This document shows positions 1 through 9,007 of a stretch of DNA of 64,000 nt, in pieces. The stretch covers positions 2,542,001-2,606,000 of the forward strand of contig NZ_SHLC01000001.1 in the NCBI RefSeq assembly GCF_004217495.1, in the 5' to 3' direction. The notes beneath the pieces are model-generated. The model did no database searches. It saw nothing but the letters and a program-made list of their open reading frames with translations, and had not been told where the DNA came from. The first letter of the stretch is position 1. Every line of letters starts with the position of its first letter. Position numbers and translations under genes: made by a program. The DNA comes from Microterricola gilva (GTDB lineage Bacteria > Actinomycetota > Actinomycetes > Actinomycetales > Microbacteriaceae).

Positions 1-268
1 GCCGGCTGAGCGAGGAACGAGCGAGGCCCTGACACGGCCGAACAGCGTGTGCGGCGGGGCACTCGGCTTCGCGTGCGGCGCTGCTCCTTCGTCGCGGCGC
101 CGCTCGCTCGAGCCAGCGTGAGTTCGTGCGGCGAGCCACCCCTCACGCCGGCTGAGCGAGGAACGAGCGAAGCCCCGACACGGCCGAACAGCGTGTGCGG
201 CGGGGCACTCGGCTTCGCGTGCGTCGCTGCTCCTTCGTCGCGCCGCCGCTCGCTCGAGCCAGCGTGGG
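1..268. repeat. Two-copy direct repeat, period 146 bp
   Basis: Two near-identical GC-rich units of about 120 nt start at 1 and 147. Each begins GCCGGCTGAGCGAGGAACGA and ends CTCGAGCCAGCGTG, with a few substitutions between copies. No plausible gene lies here: reading frames through it encode low-complexity Arg/Ala peptides. A degenerate relative is embedded in the ABC ATPase gene at 22705-22836, and a reversed fragment lies at 26858-26886. It sits just 3' of sufU. The left boundary may lie outside the window. Confidence 0.85.
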
Positions 269-280
269 TTTGGGCGCGGG

Positions 281-730
281 TCAGTGGGCGGCGCGGACCT
301 CGAGCAGGCAGGCCTCGGCGGCGACCCACGCGAGCATCGCGCACTTGATCCGCATCACGAACTTCGAGACGCCGTGGAAGGCGACCGCATCGCCGAGCAC
401 CTCGTCGTCCGGCTCACCGGCGCCACGCGAGCGCAGCATCTCGCGGAACTCCTCGATCAGCTTCTGCAGTTCGTCGATACTCATGCCGGGAGCCAGCTCG
501 GAGAGCACGGAGGCGGAAGCCATCGAGATGCTGCATCCGCTGCCCGTCCAGCCGAACGACGCCACCCGGTCGGTGCCCGGCTCCATGGCGAGCTGCACGG
601 TGATCTCGTCGCCGCAGCTGGGGTTTCGCTCGAAGTGCTCGGCATCGTGGTGGTCGAGCACCCCGTCGCCCGCGCGCTTCTTGGAGTGGTCGAGAATCAG
701 CTGCTGGTACAGCCCGTCGAGGCTGCTCAT
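281..730 (-). CDS. sufU: SufU-type iron-sulfur cluster assembly protein
   Basis: This 149-aa protein has the SufU layout. The zinc/cluster ligands are visible as Cys39 and Asp41 (motif NPSCGD), Cys66 (GSGCS) and Cys130 (RIKCA). In Gram-positive bacteria SufU accepts persulfide sulfur from SufS and passes it to the SufBCD scaffold; that role is known for the family and inferred here. The region between Cys66 and Cys130 carries the insertion typical of SufU rather than IscU. Its ATG overlaps the sufS stop (ATGA), so the two are translationally coupled. The sufBCD genes are not in the window. Confidence 0.95.
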   Translation of the reverse strand: MSSLDGLYQQLILDHSKKRAGDGVLDHHDAEHFERNPSCGDEITVQLAMEPGTDRVASFGWTGSGCSISMASASVLSELAPGMSIDELQKLIEEFREMLRSRGAGEPDDEVLGDAVAFHGVSKFVMRIKCAMLAWVAAEACLLEVRAAH

Positions 731-2070
731 GCGCCGGCCTCCGCGCCAACAGAATCCGTGACACCGAAGTAGCCGCGCACGCCGGCGACGGCGGCGAGGA
801 AACGGTCGACCTCCTCGGTGGTCGTGTACAGGTAGGCGCTGGCGCGCGTCGTCGCGGTCAGGCCGAGGCGGCGGTGCAGCGGCTGTGCGCAGTGGTGGCC
901 GACCCGCACGGCGATGCCCTGCGCGTCCAGGAACTGACCGACATCGTGGGCGTGGACCCCGTCGACGTCGAAGCTCACGAGCCCGGCGCGCGGGACGCCC
1001 GCTGCGGGGCCGACGATGCGGATGCCGTCGATCTCGGCGAGCCCCGCCAGCATCCGCTGGGCGAGTTCGTCCTCGCGGGCATCGATGCGCTCGAGCCCGA
1101 CGCGCTCCAGGTAACGCACGGCCTCGGCCAGTGCGACGGCCTGCGACACCGGCTGTGTGCCGGCCTCGAACCGCTGCGGGGCGGGCAGGAAGGTGGACGA
1201 CTCCATCGTGACGGTGCTGATCATCGACCCGCCTGTACGGAACGGCGGCAGCGCGTTCAGCAGCTCGGCGCGGCCCCAGAGCACGCCGATGCCGGTCGGG
1301 CCGAGCATCTTGTGGCCGCTGAAGGCGAGGAAGTCGACGCCGAGCTCGGCCACGTCGAGGCGGCGGTGCGGGGCCGACTGGCAGGCGTCCAGCACGACGA
1401 GCGCGCCGTGCTCGTGGGCCAGGGCGGCGATCTCGGCGATGGGCGCGATGAATCCGGTGACGTTGGAGACGTGGCCGATGGCGACGATGCGGGTGCGCTC
1501 GGTGAGGAGGGCCGCGGCATCCGCCAGCGTGTAGATGCCGTCGTCGTCGACGGGGATGAAGCGCAGCGTTGCGCCGGTGCTGGCTGCGAGCTCCTGCCAG
1601 GGCACGAGGTTGGCGTGGTGCTCCGCCTCGGTCACGACGATCTCGTCGCCTGCCGCGAGCGCGAAGCGGCCGGCGGCTGCTCCCCCGCGACCGCGGGATG
1701 CGTTGCCGATGCCGTAGGCGACGAGGTTGAGCGCGTCGGTGGCGTTGGCTGTCCAGACGATCTCGTCCGGCTGCGCACCGATGAAGGCGGCGACGGTCGC
1801 GCGGGCGTCTTCGTAGGCCTCAGTCGCGAGCCCGGCGAGGGTGTGCGCGCCGCGGTGCACGGCGGCGTTGCTGTGGATCAGGAAGTCGTGTTCGGCATCG
1901 AGAACGGATGCCGGCCGCTGCGCCGTCGCCCCGGAATCCAGGTACGCGAGCGGCTGCCCGTTCACCTCCTCGGCGAGTGCCGGGAAGTCGCGGCGCAGCT
2001 CAAGCACCTCGGCTTCGCTCAGCGCCAAGGACGTCTCGGTGGGTGTTGCGGGTGAAGCGTGGGGTGACAC
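727..2070 (-). CDS. sufS: SufS cysteine desulfurase (class II)
   Basis: A 447-aa PLP-dependent aminotransferase-fold enzyme that takes sulfur from L-cysteine to form an enzyme persulfide for Fe-S assembly. The PLP lysine is Lys254 in FSGHKMLGP, an upstream HH pair follows TEAE at 147-150, and the catalytic cysteine is Cys394 in VGHHCAQP, the short class II loop. Length is about 40 residues over the usual 405-410, owing to a longer N-terminus and a Gly/Ala-rich loop around 125-140. The start is GTG. It is the first gene of a sufS-sufU pair with an ATGA junction. A structured leader candidate lies about 150 nt upstream. Confidence 0.95.
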   Translation of the reverse strand: MSPHASPATPTETSLALSEAEVLELRRDFPALAEEVNGQPLAYLDSGATAQRPASVLDAEHDFLIHSNAAVHRGAHTLAGLATEAYEDARATVAAFIGAQPDEIVWTANATDALNLVAYGIGNASRGRGGAAAGRFALAAGDEIVVTEAEHHANLVPWQELAASTGATLRFIPVDDDGIYTLADAAALLTERTRIVAIGHVSNVTGFIAPIAEIAALAHEHGALVVLDACQSAPHRRLDVAELGVDFLAFSGHKMLGPTGIGVLWGRAELLNALPPFRTGGSMISTVTMESSTFLPAPQRFEAGTQPVSQAVALAEAVRYLERVGLERIDAREDELAQRMLAGLAEIDGIRIVGPAAGVPRAGLVSFDVDGVHAHDVGQFLDAQGIAVRVGHHCAQPLHRRLGLTATTRASAYLYTTTEEVDRFLAAVAGVRGYFGVTDSVGAEAGA

Positions 2071-2223
2071 GACTGCCTTTCAGTGCGGCGGGGCCGGATG
2101 GCGCAATGGGACCGCTACCGGATGGAACCGCGGCGCGCGCCGGATTGTTCCACCTACAACGTTAGGCGACGGAGCTGGTCTCTGGCTTCGAAGGCGTCGA
2201 TCGGGTGGCCTGATTTCGACAAG

Positions 2224-2297
2224 CGCGACGCGCAGCGTCGCGAAAGGCGGCAGCCGCTTCCAATGCAATCTCAGGAACTGACTGCGATGCTGGCGCG
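2224..2297 (-). other. Hairpin-bearing leader or repeat element upstream of sufS
   Basis: About 75 nt that resemble 26737-26807, the region upstream of the SBP operon. Both contain an 8-bp perfect hairpin (here 2224-2231 with 2235-2242), then AAAGGCGGCAGCCG, then GCGATGCTGG at the far end, as read on the plus strand. The hairpin arms differ between the copies but still pair. Each copy lies about 150 nt from the downstream start codon. It could be a leader RNA element or just a dispersed intergenic repeat. The rest of the 246-bp gap shows no gene. Confidence 0.45.
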
Positions 2298-2316
2298 GTT
2301 TTCGACGCGCGCCGGC

Positions 2317-3180
2317 TCAGTCGACGGAGATCGGGGTCGCGAGGTGGCGCCAGCTGTGTCGCGGCTCGTAGCCGAGCACCCTGCGCGCCTTGTCGATCGA
2401 GAGCAGCGTCTCGTTCGGCCCGACCTCGCGCTTGTGCGGCACACCGGGGAACACCTCCGCGAGCAGCTCGGCGTTCGGCCGGGTCATCACGGTATCGGCT
2501 GCGGCGATGATGAAGCGGTCGAAGCCGGGCGCCGCGACATCCAGCGCCCGCTGCACGGCCTGCGCCCCGTCGCGGGCATCGATGTAGCCCCAGAGGTTCC
2601 ACTTGCGCGCCGTGGCATCGGCGTCGAACGCGGCGAAGGCCGCGTAGTCCTCCGGGTCCATGACGTTGGAGAAGCGCAGCGCCGTGATCGAGAGCTCCGG
2701 ATGCCAGCGCACGAGCTCGATCGCCAGCTGCTCCTCAAGGTGCTTGACGAGCGAGTAGACGCTCTCCGGCCGGGCCGGGTAGTCCTCGTCGACCGGCACG
2801 TAGGGCGGTGGCACATCGAACGGCAGACCAAGCACCGTCTCGCTTGAGGCGTAGACGATCCGCGTGATTCCGAGCCGCTGCGCCGCCCAGAACACGTTGA
2901 AGCTGCCGAGCATGTTGTTGTGGAACGTCGCGACGTCGCTCGCGATCCCCGGTGCCGGGATCGCCGCCAGGTGCACGAGCGCGTCGATGCCGTTGTGGCG
3001 GTCGTTCACCCCGCTCAGCGCATCGATCACCTGCCCGAAGTCGGTGAGGTCGACCTGCACGAAGCCCGGCCCGCGCTCACCGCGCTGGTCGAGGTTGATG
3101 ACGTGGTGACCGGATGCCGCAAGCTCCCGCACAACCGTGCGGCCGAGCTTGCCTGATCCTCCTGTGACGGCGATGCGCAT
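2317..3180 (-). CDS. NAD-dependent epimerase/dehydratase (extended SDR)
   Basis: A 287-aa Rossmann-fold protein. The NAD(P)-binding motif GGSGKLG is at residues 7-13, followed by an acidic beta-2 end (NLDQ at 29-32) that favours NAD. The catalytic triad of extended SDRs is visible: Ser in YASSE around 113 and Tyr142/Lys146 in YSLVK. Such enzymes oxidise, epimerise or dehydrate nucleotide sugars or uronates; the substrate cannot be read from the sequence. A uronate dehydrogenase-like role is possible but unproved. It stands alone, with repeat tracts at its 5' side and a hairpin element immediately after its stop. Confidence 0.85.
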   Translation of the reverse strand: MRIAVTGGSGKLGRTVVRELAASGHHVINLDQRGERGPGFVQVDLTDFGQVIDALSGVNDRHNGIDALVHLAAIPAPGIASDVATFHNNMLGSFNVFWAAQRLGITRIVYASSETVLGLPFDVPPPYVPVDEDYPARPESVYSLVKHLEEQLAIELVRWHPELSITALRFSNVMDPEDYAAFAAFDADATARKWNLWGYIDARDGAQAVQRALDVAAPGFDRFIIAAADTVMTRPNAELLAEVFPGVPHKREVGPNETLLSIDKARRVLGYEPRHSWRHLATPISVD

Positions 3181-3208
3181 GCGTCGATCCTGTCACAGGA
3201 GGCTGCGC

Positions 3209-3284
3209 GGGGTTTCGACAGGCTCAACCAGCGGGGTTTCGACAGGCTCAACCAGCGGGGTTTCGACAGGCTCAACCAGCGGGG
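3209..3284. repeat. Three tandem copies of the GGTTTCGACAGGCTCAACC repeat
   Basis: A 24-bp unit, GGGTTTCGACAGGCTCAACC plus AGCG, is repeated three times without spacers between the epimerase start and the stop of the next minus-strand gene. The same core recurs at 13092-13110, 14457-14563, 23802-23851, 34692-34710 and 34779-34797, often paired with an inverted partner. No unique spacers are present, so it is not a CRISPR array. Confidence 0.95.
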
Positions 3285-3299
3285 TGCGGGCGGCCCGGC

Positions 3300-4028
3300 T
3301 CAGATGATGAAGTCGGGGGTGACCGCGCCGCTGGCCGTCGCGCGGAGGGCCGCGGCATCCGGGCCATAGGCGGCCGTCACGAGGATCGGCATGTGGTCGG
3401 ACGTGCCGCGTGGCAGCGTCTCGACGCTCTCGATGTCGAGACCGACGGATGTCGCGAGGTCGAAGTGCCCGCGGAAGAACTTGTAGCGCGTATAGGTGCG
3501 CTTGTCGCTCAGGGTGAGGTCGTAGCCGGACTCCCGCACCTTGTTGCTCAGGTTCTCCTTGAACACGGGGTAGTTGTAGTCCCCGACCATGATCGTCGGC
3601 AGGCCCGGCCCGAGCTGCCAGAGCTCGCCGAGCGCGGAGTGGATCTGATGCCGGCGCAGCGAGTTGAGCGCGGTGAGCGGCGCCGCGTGGAAGGACGCGA
3701 CGATGAGCTCGCGCTGCCCCTCGCGGTCGTAGAGCCGCGTGCCGATGAGGCGCTCGTGCGCGGGCGTGAGCAGCCGGTCGTGCAGCGACTTCTTCAGCGA
3801 GAAGGTGCGGGTCTCCAGCGCCTCGAACCGGTCATGCCGGTAGTAGACGGCCAGCCCGAGCCGGTTGCGCGTGGTGGAGTCCGCGAGCTTCAGATCGCCG
3901 ATCGCCGACGGCATGTCCTGCGTGTCGAGCTCCTGCAGACAGAGCACATCGACCGCGTAACGCTCGCACAGCGCAACGAGTTCACCACTGGCGCTGTGCT
4001 TGCGCAGGTTGTAACTGATGATCTTCAC
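3300..4028 (-). CDS. Endonuclease/exonuclease/phosphatase family protein
   Basis: A 242-aa member of the EEP (DNase I-like) metal-dependent phosphoesterase fold. Visible motifs are SYNLRK near the N-terminus (metal and catalytic Asn), LCLQELD (the catalytic Glu), VGDYNYP (Asp/Asn pair) and TSDHMPI near the C-terminus (catalytic Asp-His). The family cleaves phosphodiesters in nucleic acids, lipids or small molecules; the substrate here is unknown. I chose the GTG at 4028 because the open frame upstream of it overlaps the previous gene and is low-complexity. No signal peptide is seen, so it is probably cytoplasmic. Confidence 0.85.
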   Translation of the reverse strand: MKIISYNLRKHSASGELVALCERYAVDVLCLQELDTQDMPSAIGDLKLADSTTRNRLGLAVYYRHDRFEALETRTFSLKKSLHDRLLTPAHERLIGTRLYDREGQRELIVASFHAAPLTALNSLRRHQIHSALGELWQLGPGLPTIMVGDYNYPVFKENLSNKVRESGYDLTLSDKRTYTRYKFFRGHFDLATSVGLDIESVETLPRGTSDHMPILVTAAYGPDAAALRATASGAVTPDFII

Positions 4029-4095
4029 AACACACCCATCGCCGATCGCCGAACCCCACCAGCCTAAACCTCGCCCCAGCGTCCGAGGCGCGGAC

Positions 4096-4797
4096 TCAGG
4101 GAACTCGCGGCGCGGAACTTTCTGCGGCGCTCCCGGCCGTGCTCCCTGCGGCACTCCCTGCTGCACCGTCGGCCGCCGCGCTCGCTTTGGGAGCGCTGTG
4201 TCGGCGCTGCGTTGCGAGCTCTTCGAGGTCCTCCATCTGCAGCAGCTGCATGCGGATCAGGCGCTCCTCCGCATAGTTGTCGCCGAGGTCAACGGGCTCC
4301 TGCTGCTCGGCCAGGGTCGACACCACGACGTCGCCGACTTCCTCCCAGGCTGCCACCCTGGCCGCCTCGACGATGCCGTTCACATACTCGTCGTCGGCGC
4401 TCAGCTCGAGGAGCTTGGCGGCCAGCCCGGAGTAGCTCTGTTCGCGCAGCTGCAGATTACTGACGTCACTTCGCCGGTAGTCGTGGTGACCCTTCGCGAG
4501 GCCGGGGGTGTCGCGCGCGTGCCGACGTTCCCCGCTGATCCGCAGCGCCTGATCCTGCGCCTCGTCGGCGAGCCGGGCGAGGTTGGTCCGCACGACGTCG
4601 GCATAGCGCTCGACGTCGAAATCACGATCACCGCGCAGGGCGCCGATGATCACCTGATTCTTGGTCTCCATCCGCGTGGCGTACTCGGCGAGGAGCAGCC
4701 CCTCGTCGACGGCCCGGTCCAGCGAAATCCGCTTGGGTGCCGGCAACGCGCTCGGGTCGAACTTCGCCATCTTCCTGCGCTTGCGCCAGAATCGCAT
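4096..4797 (-). CDS. Conserved hypothetical protein, basic N-terminus, Ala-rich tail
   Basis: I do not recognise this 233-aa protein. It starts with a very basic stretch (RFWRKRRK), then a mixed helical body rich in Glu, Arg and Leu (about residues 25-190), and ends with a low-complexity Ala/Gly/Ser tail (about 200-233). No signal peptide, membrane segment or catalytic motif is evident. An AGGAGAG-like ribosome site precedes the ATG. Met10 is an alternative start. Codon use matches its neighbours, so it is probably a real gene. The tail is encoded by imperfect GC-rich repeats and may vary in length between strains. Confidence 0.65.
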   Translation of the reverse strand: MRFWRKRRKMAKFDPSALPAPKRISLDRAVDEGLLLAEYATRMETKNQVIIGALRGDRDFDVERYADVVRTNLARLADEAQDQALRISGERRHARDTPGLAKGHHDYRRSDVSNLQLREQSYSGLAAKLLELSADDEYVNGIVEAARVAAWEEVGDVVVSTLAEQQEPVDLGDNYAEERLIRMQLLQMEDLEELATQRRHSAPKASAAADGAAGSAAGSTAGSAAESSAPRVP

Positions 4798-4885
4798 GCT
4801 CTCTCCTTCCCGGGTGGATCGTGTGCTGAGCGGGGGTGGTGGGGCTGGGTGGGTGCGCCGGGGCGGATGCCGGCGCCGAGGAGCT

Positions 4886-5209
4886 CTAGAGGGATCCCTG
4901 GATTTCGTTGCCAGCCGGCAGCGGGACGAGCCGGGTCACCTCGACGGGCACGGCGAGCAAGCCATCGAGGGCCTGGATGAGCGTGGCCACGGCCGCCGCC
5001 TCGTCGTGTGCCTGGTGGTGTTCCAGCGACTCCCACTTCTCGATCATCACGAGTGTGCCGTCCGGTGCCTTGTGCAGCGCGTAGATCTCGCAGCCGTCCT
5101 CCTCGTGGGAGGCGGCAATCGCGGGCAGCAGCGCAGCGTACACGGCGTCGAACTGGCCCTCTGCAGGGGTGAACACGGCGGTCACAACGATGGCTTCAGT
5201 CATAGTCAC
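4886..5209 (-). CDS. Antibiotic biosynthesis monooxygenase (ABM) domain protein
   Basis: A 107-aa ferredoxin-like alpha/beta barrel of the ABM/YgiN group. Typical features are the opening beta strand (IVVTAVFTP), the central EDGCEIYALHKAPDG and the strand-helix pair LVMIEKWESLEHHQAH. Family members act as cofactor-free quinol monooxygenases or heme-degrading enzymes; the substrate is not deducible. The reading frame opens with GTG at 5209, and an ATG two codons in (5203) is equally plausible. It follows the nuclease-helicase stop within a few bases, so the two are likely co-transcribed. Confidence 0.85.
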   Translation of the reverse strand: MTMTEAIVVTAVFTPAEGQFDAVYAALLPAIAASHEEDGCEIYALHKAPDGTLVMIEKWESLEHHQAHDEAAAVATLIQALDGLLAVPVEVTRLVPLPAGNEIQGSL

Positions 5210-5210
5210 T

Positions 5211-8200
5211 TCAGCCTATCGGCGGGCCGGAGAACGCGGCGGCTTCGACCACTGCTGTTTCGACCGTGCTTGTCTCGACCGCGCCTGTTTCGACCGTGCT
5301 TGTTTCGACTGCGGCATCCACCAGCCCGATGAAGGCGCTGAGCTCGGCGAGCCCGGCCGGCGTCACCGGCAGGTACTCGATCAGCTCAGGTGAGTAGAGC
5401 AGATACGCCGCCCACTTCGCCCGAGAGATGGCGACATTGAGACGGTTCTTCATGATCAGGAAGCCCATGCCGCGCGGCACATCGGCCGCCGACGACGCCG
5501 CGAGGCTCACGATCGCGATCGCCGCCTCCTGCCCCTGGAACTTGTCGACCGTGCCGACGCGCACCTCACCGAGCCCGGCGGCGAGGAGCGCCTCGTGCAC
5601 GAGCGCGAGTTGCGCGTTGTACGGCGTGACCACGATCACGTCGCGCTGCTCGAGCGGGCGCGACATCTGCCCACCGGATGCCGCCTCGCTCCAGGCCCGG
5701 CCGAGGGCCCCGCGCACGATCTCCACGACCGCCGCCGCCTCCTCCGCTGACTCGGTCGCGTTGCCGCTGTGCGCCACCGCCACCGCGTGCAGGCCCGGGG
5801 TGATCCCCGCGAGCCGCCGCTCGGCGGCGACCGGGTGCGCGTGCAGCGCGCCCTCGTAGCTGAGCGCGGAGACGGGTGCCGTGACGGCGGGGTGCATGCG
5901 GCGGCTCTCGGCGAGGAAGAAACCGAACTCGGCCGGCAGCACGTCGTGCCCGGCGCTCACCCAGCCGAGCGCGGACTGATCGACCGGCTCCGGGTGCGTG
6001 CCCTGGCTCACCTGCGGCAGCTGCTGCGGGTCACCGAGCAGCAGCACGGTGTCGGCGGCGACGCTCGCCGCGATCGTCGAGGCCAGCGAGAACTGGCCGG
6101 CCTCGTCGACGACGAGCAGGTCGAGCGAGCGCCGCGGAACCCTGGCCGGATTCGCGAAGTCCCACGCGGTTCCGCCGACAACGAAGCCGGATGCCGCATG
6201 CTCGAGCGCGAACAACAGCTGGCCGTCCTTCAGCAACGCGGTGTACGCGGGCGGCGCCGCATCCGGCCCGGTCTTCGGCACCTTGCCGACGAGGCTCGGG
6301 TCGAGGCCGGCCGCGACGACGCCGCCGAGCAGGTTCTCGACGACGGCATGGGACTGCGCGACGACGCCGATCTTGTAGCCGTGCTTCTGCACGAGTTCGG
6401 TGATGAGGTGCGCGCCGAGGTAGGTCTTGCCCGTGCCTGGCGGGCCCTGCACGGCGAGGGCGGAACGGTCGAGCGCCAGCACCGCGGCGACGACATCGGC
6501 GAGCTCGGGGTTGCTGCGGGTGGCGGCGGCCCGGTGATCGAGTGGACCGCCTTCGGCCGTATCGACATCCGGCGACGGAGCGCGGTCGGCGAGGCCGATG
6601 GGAGGAACGCGGCGGAGCACGTCGACGAGCGGGTCGCGCGGCCAGCTGTCGCCGGCATCCGCGATCTCCTGCGCCCAGTCGGCGATGGCCTGCTTCTGCG
6701 CCCCGGCCGGCGGCGGAGAGCTCGGCGTCAGCGCGACGGGGATCGTGTCGTACGGCTCGGTGTCCTTCGGGAGCGTCTCGAGCACGAGCACGCCGCCATC
6801 GTCGTCGACGTCGAGCACCTGCACGGCACGGGCGGAGCGCGCGCCGGCATCCGCCTTGGCGTCGAGCCACGGCCCGGGGAAGTCGTACACGAGGAACGGT
6901 CCGGCCTGCTCGCCCGGCTTGATCGAGCTGCCGGGCGCGATGATGCCGTGCAGTCGGATCCAACGCCGGTCGACGCGCTGCCGGCCCTCACGGTGCCAGT
7001 CACGCTCGACGCTAGCGCTCTCGACGACCATCACGTCGCGGGTGTCTGCCCACTCCTCGATGGGCGCGGTGAGGCGCGCGAAGTGATCCCACCAGAAGCT
7101 CTTCTGCTCGCGCTGGTGGTAGTCGAGCGCCGCGGCGGCGAATGCCGCCGCGGTCTGGTCGGCCGTGCGGTGCGGGTTCAGCGGGTCGCCGGCGCGCGCC
7201 AGCAGGGCGTCGCGCAGCGGAGACGGCGCGATCTCGATCACGGCGTCGCGGTCGCCGTGCAGGGCGCCGGGCACGATACCGGCCTCGCGTGCGCGCTCGA
7301 GCAGCCAGTCGCGCAGGGCGAGCGTCGAGCGGCAGTCGTACTCGTTGTAGTCGGCGATCTCGGCGAGCTTGTGCTCGCCGGCATCCGTCTGGCCGCTCTC
7401 GATCAGGGCGCGCGCCTCGGCGTACTCGGTGATGGAGTCGGCCGCGTTCGTGACGTCGCCGCCGCGCAGCTCCTCCCCCATGTAGAGCGGTTCGAGCTTC
7501 TTGATCGAGTAGCTGCGGCTGCCGACCCGGAGTGCGCCGCGCACGATCGGGTAGAGGTCGATGAGCACGTTGTCGCGCAGCAGCTGGTCGACGGCCTCCT
7601 CGCCGACGCCGTGCCGGGCGGCGAGGCTGAGCAGGTGGGTGCGCTCGTAGGCGGCGTAGTGGTAGATGTGCATGCCGGGGTGCGCGGCCCGGCGCTCGGC
7701 GACGTAGGCGAGGAAGTCGATCAGCGCCACGCGCTCCTCGGCATGGTCGTGGGCCCAGAAAGCTCGGAAGGTGCGGTCGGGCTCGATCAGCCCGAACAGG
7801 TAGTCGAGGCCCCAGCGCTGGGCGTCCGCCCCGTTCACGTCGCCGGCGCCAGCCGCCTCGCTGTACAGCGGGTCGCCCTCGAAGTCGAAGAAGATGTCGC
7901 CGGCGTCGGGCGCGGGCAGCGCCGTGAGCGCCTCCGCCTTCACGACCCGGAACGGCGGAACCGGGTGCGGGTCGGGTTCGACGCCCGCCTCGGCATCCGC
8001 CATGGCCTGCAGCTGCAGGGCTGCCTGGGCGCGCATGCCGGCGAGCGCGGCATCCCCGATACCGTCGATCGGCCCATCGGATGCCGCCAGCTCATCGATC
8101 GTGTCGATGCCGGCCGCGGCCAGCTTCTGCCGTTGCAGCACCCGCATGCCGGCAACAAGCAGCACGTCGCGGTGCGCGGCGATCTCGGTCTCGCACGCCT

Positions 8201-8879
8201 CGCAGTGCCCGCAGAGCGTGTAACGCGGGTCGCCCCAGCGCACCGGCTCGCTGTCGCTCAGGCGTTCAGCGATGATCCGCAGCAGATGCGCCCGCCGCCG
8301 CCGGTACACGGGCAGGATGTCGGCCACCCGGTGCTCGCTGACGCTGCCGTCGCCGAGCAGCAGCTGCACGGTGTCGGCCACGGGCACGCCGATGTTCTCG
8401 AGCTGTTCGACGTAGGCGGCGAGCTGCAGCAGCGCGGTGACCTTGGCCGAGCGGGCCAGCTTGGTGTCCTGCACGAGGTAACGCCCGTCGCTCTGGCGCA
8501 CGATGAAGTCCGCGAAACCGATGAACGCGCCATCGAAGAAGGCGGCCTGGAAGACGACTGCTGCGCCGGCGTCGAATGCGTCCTTGGTCGCGGCGAGCGC
8601 GGCATCCAGGGCGCCGTCATCGCGGAGGCTCGGCCGCTCGATCTCGACGACGCCGAGCGGGCCGTCGGCCGCGAACTGCTGCCGGTAGCGCTCGAGCACG
8701 GCCGCCTCGTGGGCGTCGCCGAGCCGCCCGGCGCGCTCCAGCATCGCGTCAGCGGAGCTGGCGACGGCGTCGATGCGCCCGAGTTTCGCGTCGAGGGTGC
8801 GCAGGAAGGCGAACTCGCACTTCGAGGCGGTGCTCAGATCGGAGGCGCTGGTCACCACAACGTCGTCACGCAGAAACAC
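5211..8879 (-). CDS. TM0106-family RecB-like nuclease fused to SF1 helicase
   Basis: This 1222-aa protein has three parts. An N-terminal RecB/Cas4-like nuclease region (about 1-290) includes a VQDTKLARS motif and a CGHCEAC cysteine cluster that may hold a metal or Fe-S cluster. A middle region (about 320-540) has DIFFDFEGDP, YHYAAYERTH and YNEYDCRST, which look like an RNase H/DEDD-type exonuclease. The C-terminal Dna2/NAM7-like helicase has Walker A VQGPPGTGKT, Walker B VVDEAGQ and late motifs VGTVDKFQGQEA and NRLNVAISRAK. It presumably processes DNA or RNA ends; the role is unproved. The start is GTG. The last 30 residues are a Glu-Thr-Val repeat encoded by an 18-bp tandem repeat (about 5240-5310). 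Confidence 0.9.
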   Translation of the reverse strand: MFLRDDVVVTSASDLSTASKCEFAFLRTLDAKLGRIDAVASSADAMLERAGRLGDAHEAAVLERYRQQFAADGPLGVVEIERPSLRDDGALDAALAATKDAFDAGAAVVFQAAFFDGAFIGFADFIVRQSDGRYLVQDTKLARSAKVTALLQLAAYVEQLENIGVPVADTVQLLLGDGSVSEHRVADILPVYRRRRAHLLRIIAERLSDSEPVRWGDPRYTLCGHCEACETEIAAHRDVLLVAGMRVLQRQKLAAAGIDTIDELAASDGPIDGIGDAALAGMRAQAALQLQAMADAEAGVEPDPHPVPPFRVVKAEALTALPAPDAGDIFFDFEGDPLYSEAAGAGDVNGADAQRWGLDYLFGLIEPDRTFRAFWAHDHAEERVALIDFLAYVAERRAAHPGMHIYHYAAYERTHLLSLAARHGVGEEAVDQLLRDNVLIDLYPIVRGALRVGSRSYSIKKLEPLYMGEELRGGDVTNAADSITEYAEARALIESGQTDAGEHKLAEIADYNEYDCRSTLALRDWLLERAREAGIVPGALHGDRDAVIEIAPSPLRDALLARAGDPLNPHRTADQTAAAFAAAALDYHQREQKSFWWDHFARLTAPIEEWADTRDVMVVESASVERDWHREGRQRVDRRWIRLHGIIAPGSSIKPGEQAGPFLVYDFPGPWLDAKADAGARSARAVQVLDVDDDGGVLVLETLPKDTEPYDTIPVALTPSSPPPAGAQKQAIADWAQEIADAGDSWPRDPLVDVLRRVPPIGLADRAPSPDVDTAEGGPLDHRAAATRSNPELADVVAAVLALDRSALAVQGPPGTGKTYLGAHLITELVQKHGYKIGVVAQSHAVVENLLGGVVAAGLDPSLVGKVPKTGPDAAPPAYTALLKDGQLLFALEHAASGFVVGGTAWDFANPARVPRRSLDLLVVDEAGQFSLASTIAASVAADTVLLLGDPQQLPQVSQGTHPEPVDQSALGWVSAGHDVLPAEFGFFLAESRRMHPAVTAPVSALSYEGALHAHPVAAERRLAGITPGLHAVAVAHSGNATESAEEAAAVVEIVRGALGRAWSEAASGGQMSRPLEQRDVIVVTPYNAQLALVHEALLAAGLGEVRVGTVDKFQGQEAAIAIVSLAASSAADVPRGMGFLIMKNRLNVAISRAKWAAYLLYSPELIEYLPVTPAGLAELSAFIGLVDAAVETSTVETGAVETSTVETAVVEAAAFSGPPIG

Positions 8880-9007
8880 CGGCAGCCTCCTTCGCGACGC
8901 CGCTCGGCCCCGCCTTCTCCGAGGCTACCCGCCGGCACCGACACCCGACCGTGGCACCGGAACCAGCACCGGCACCGACACCGACACCGGCCCGGAGCGT
9001 GCGCGCG

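Noticed and set aside
2224-2297. Known riboswitch (TPP, SAM-IV or B12)
   Set aside because: The CTGAGAT-like string is isolated; the other conserved boxes of these riboswitches are absent.
3209-3284. Possible CRISPR array
   Set aside because: The 24-bp units are directly contiguous with no unique spacers and no cas gene nearby.
5211-8879. Defence island
   Set aside because: The nuclease-helicase lacks neighbouring defence genes or integrases; all flanking genes are housekeeping types.
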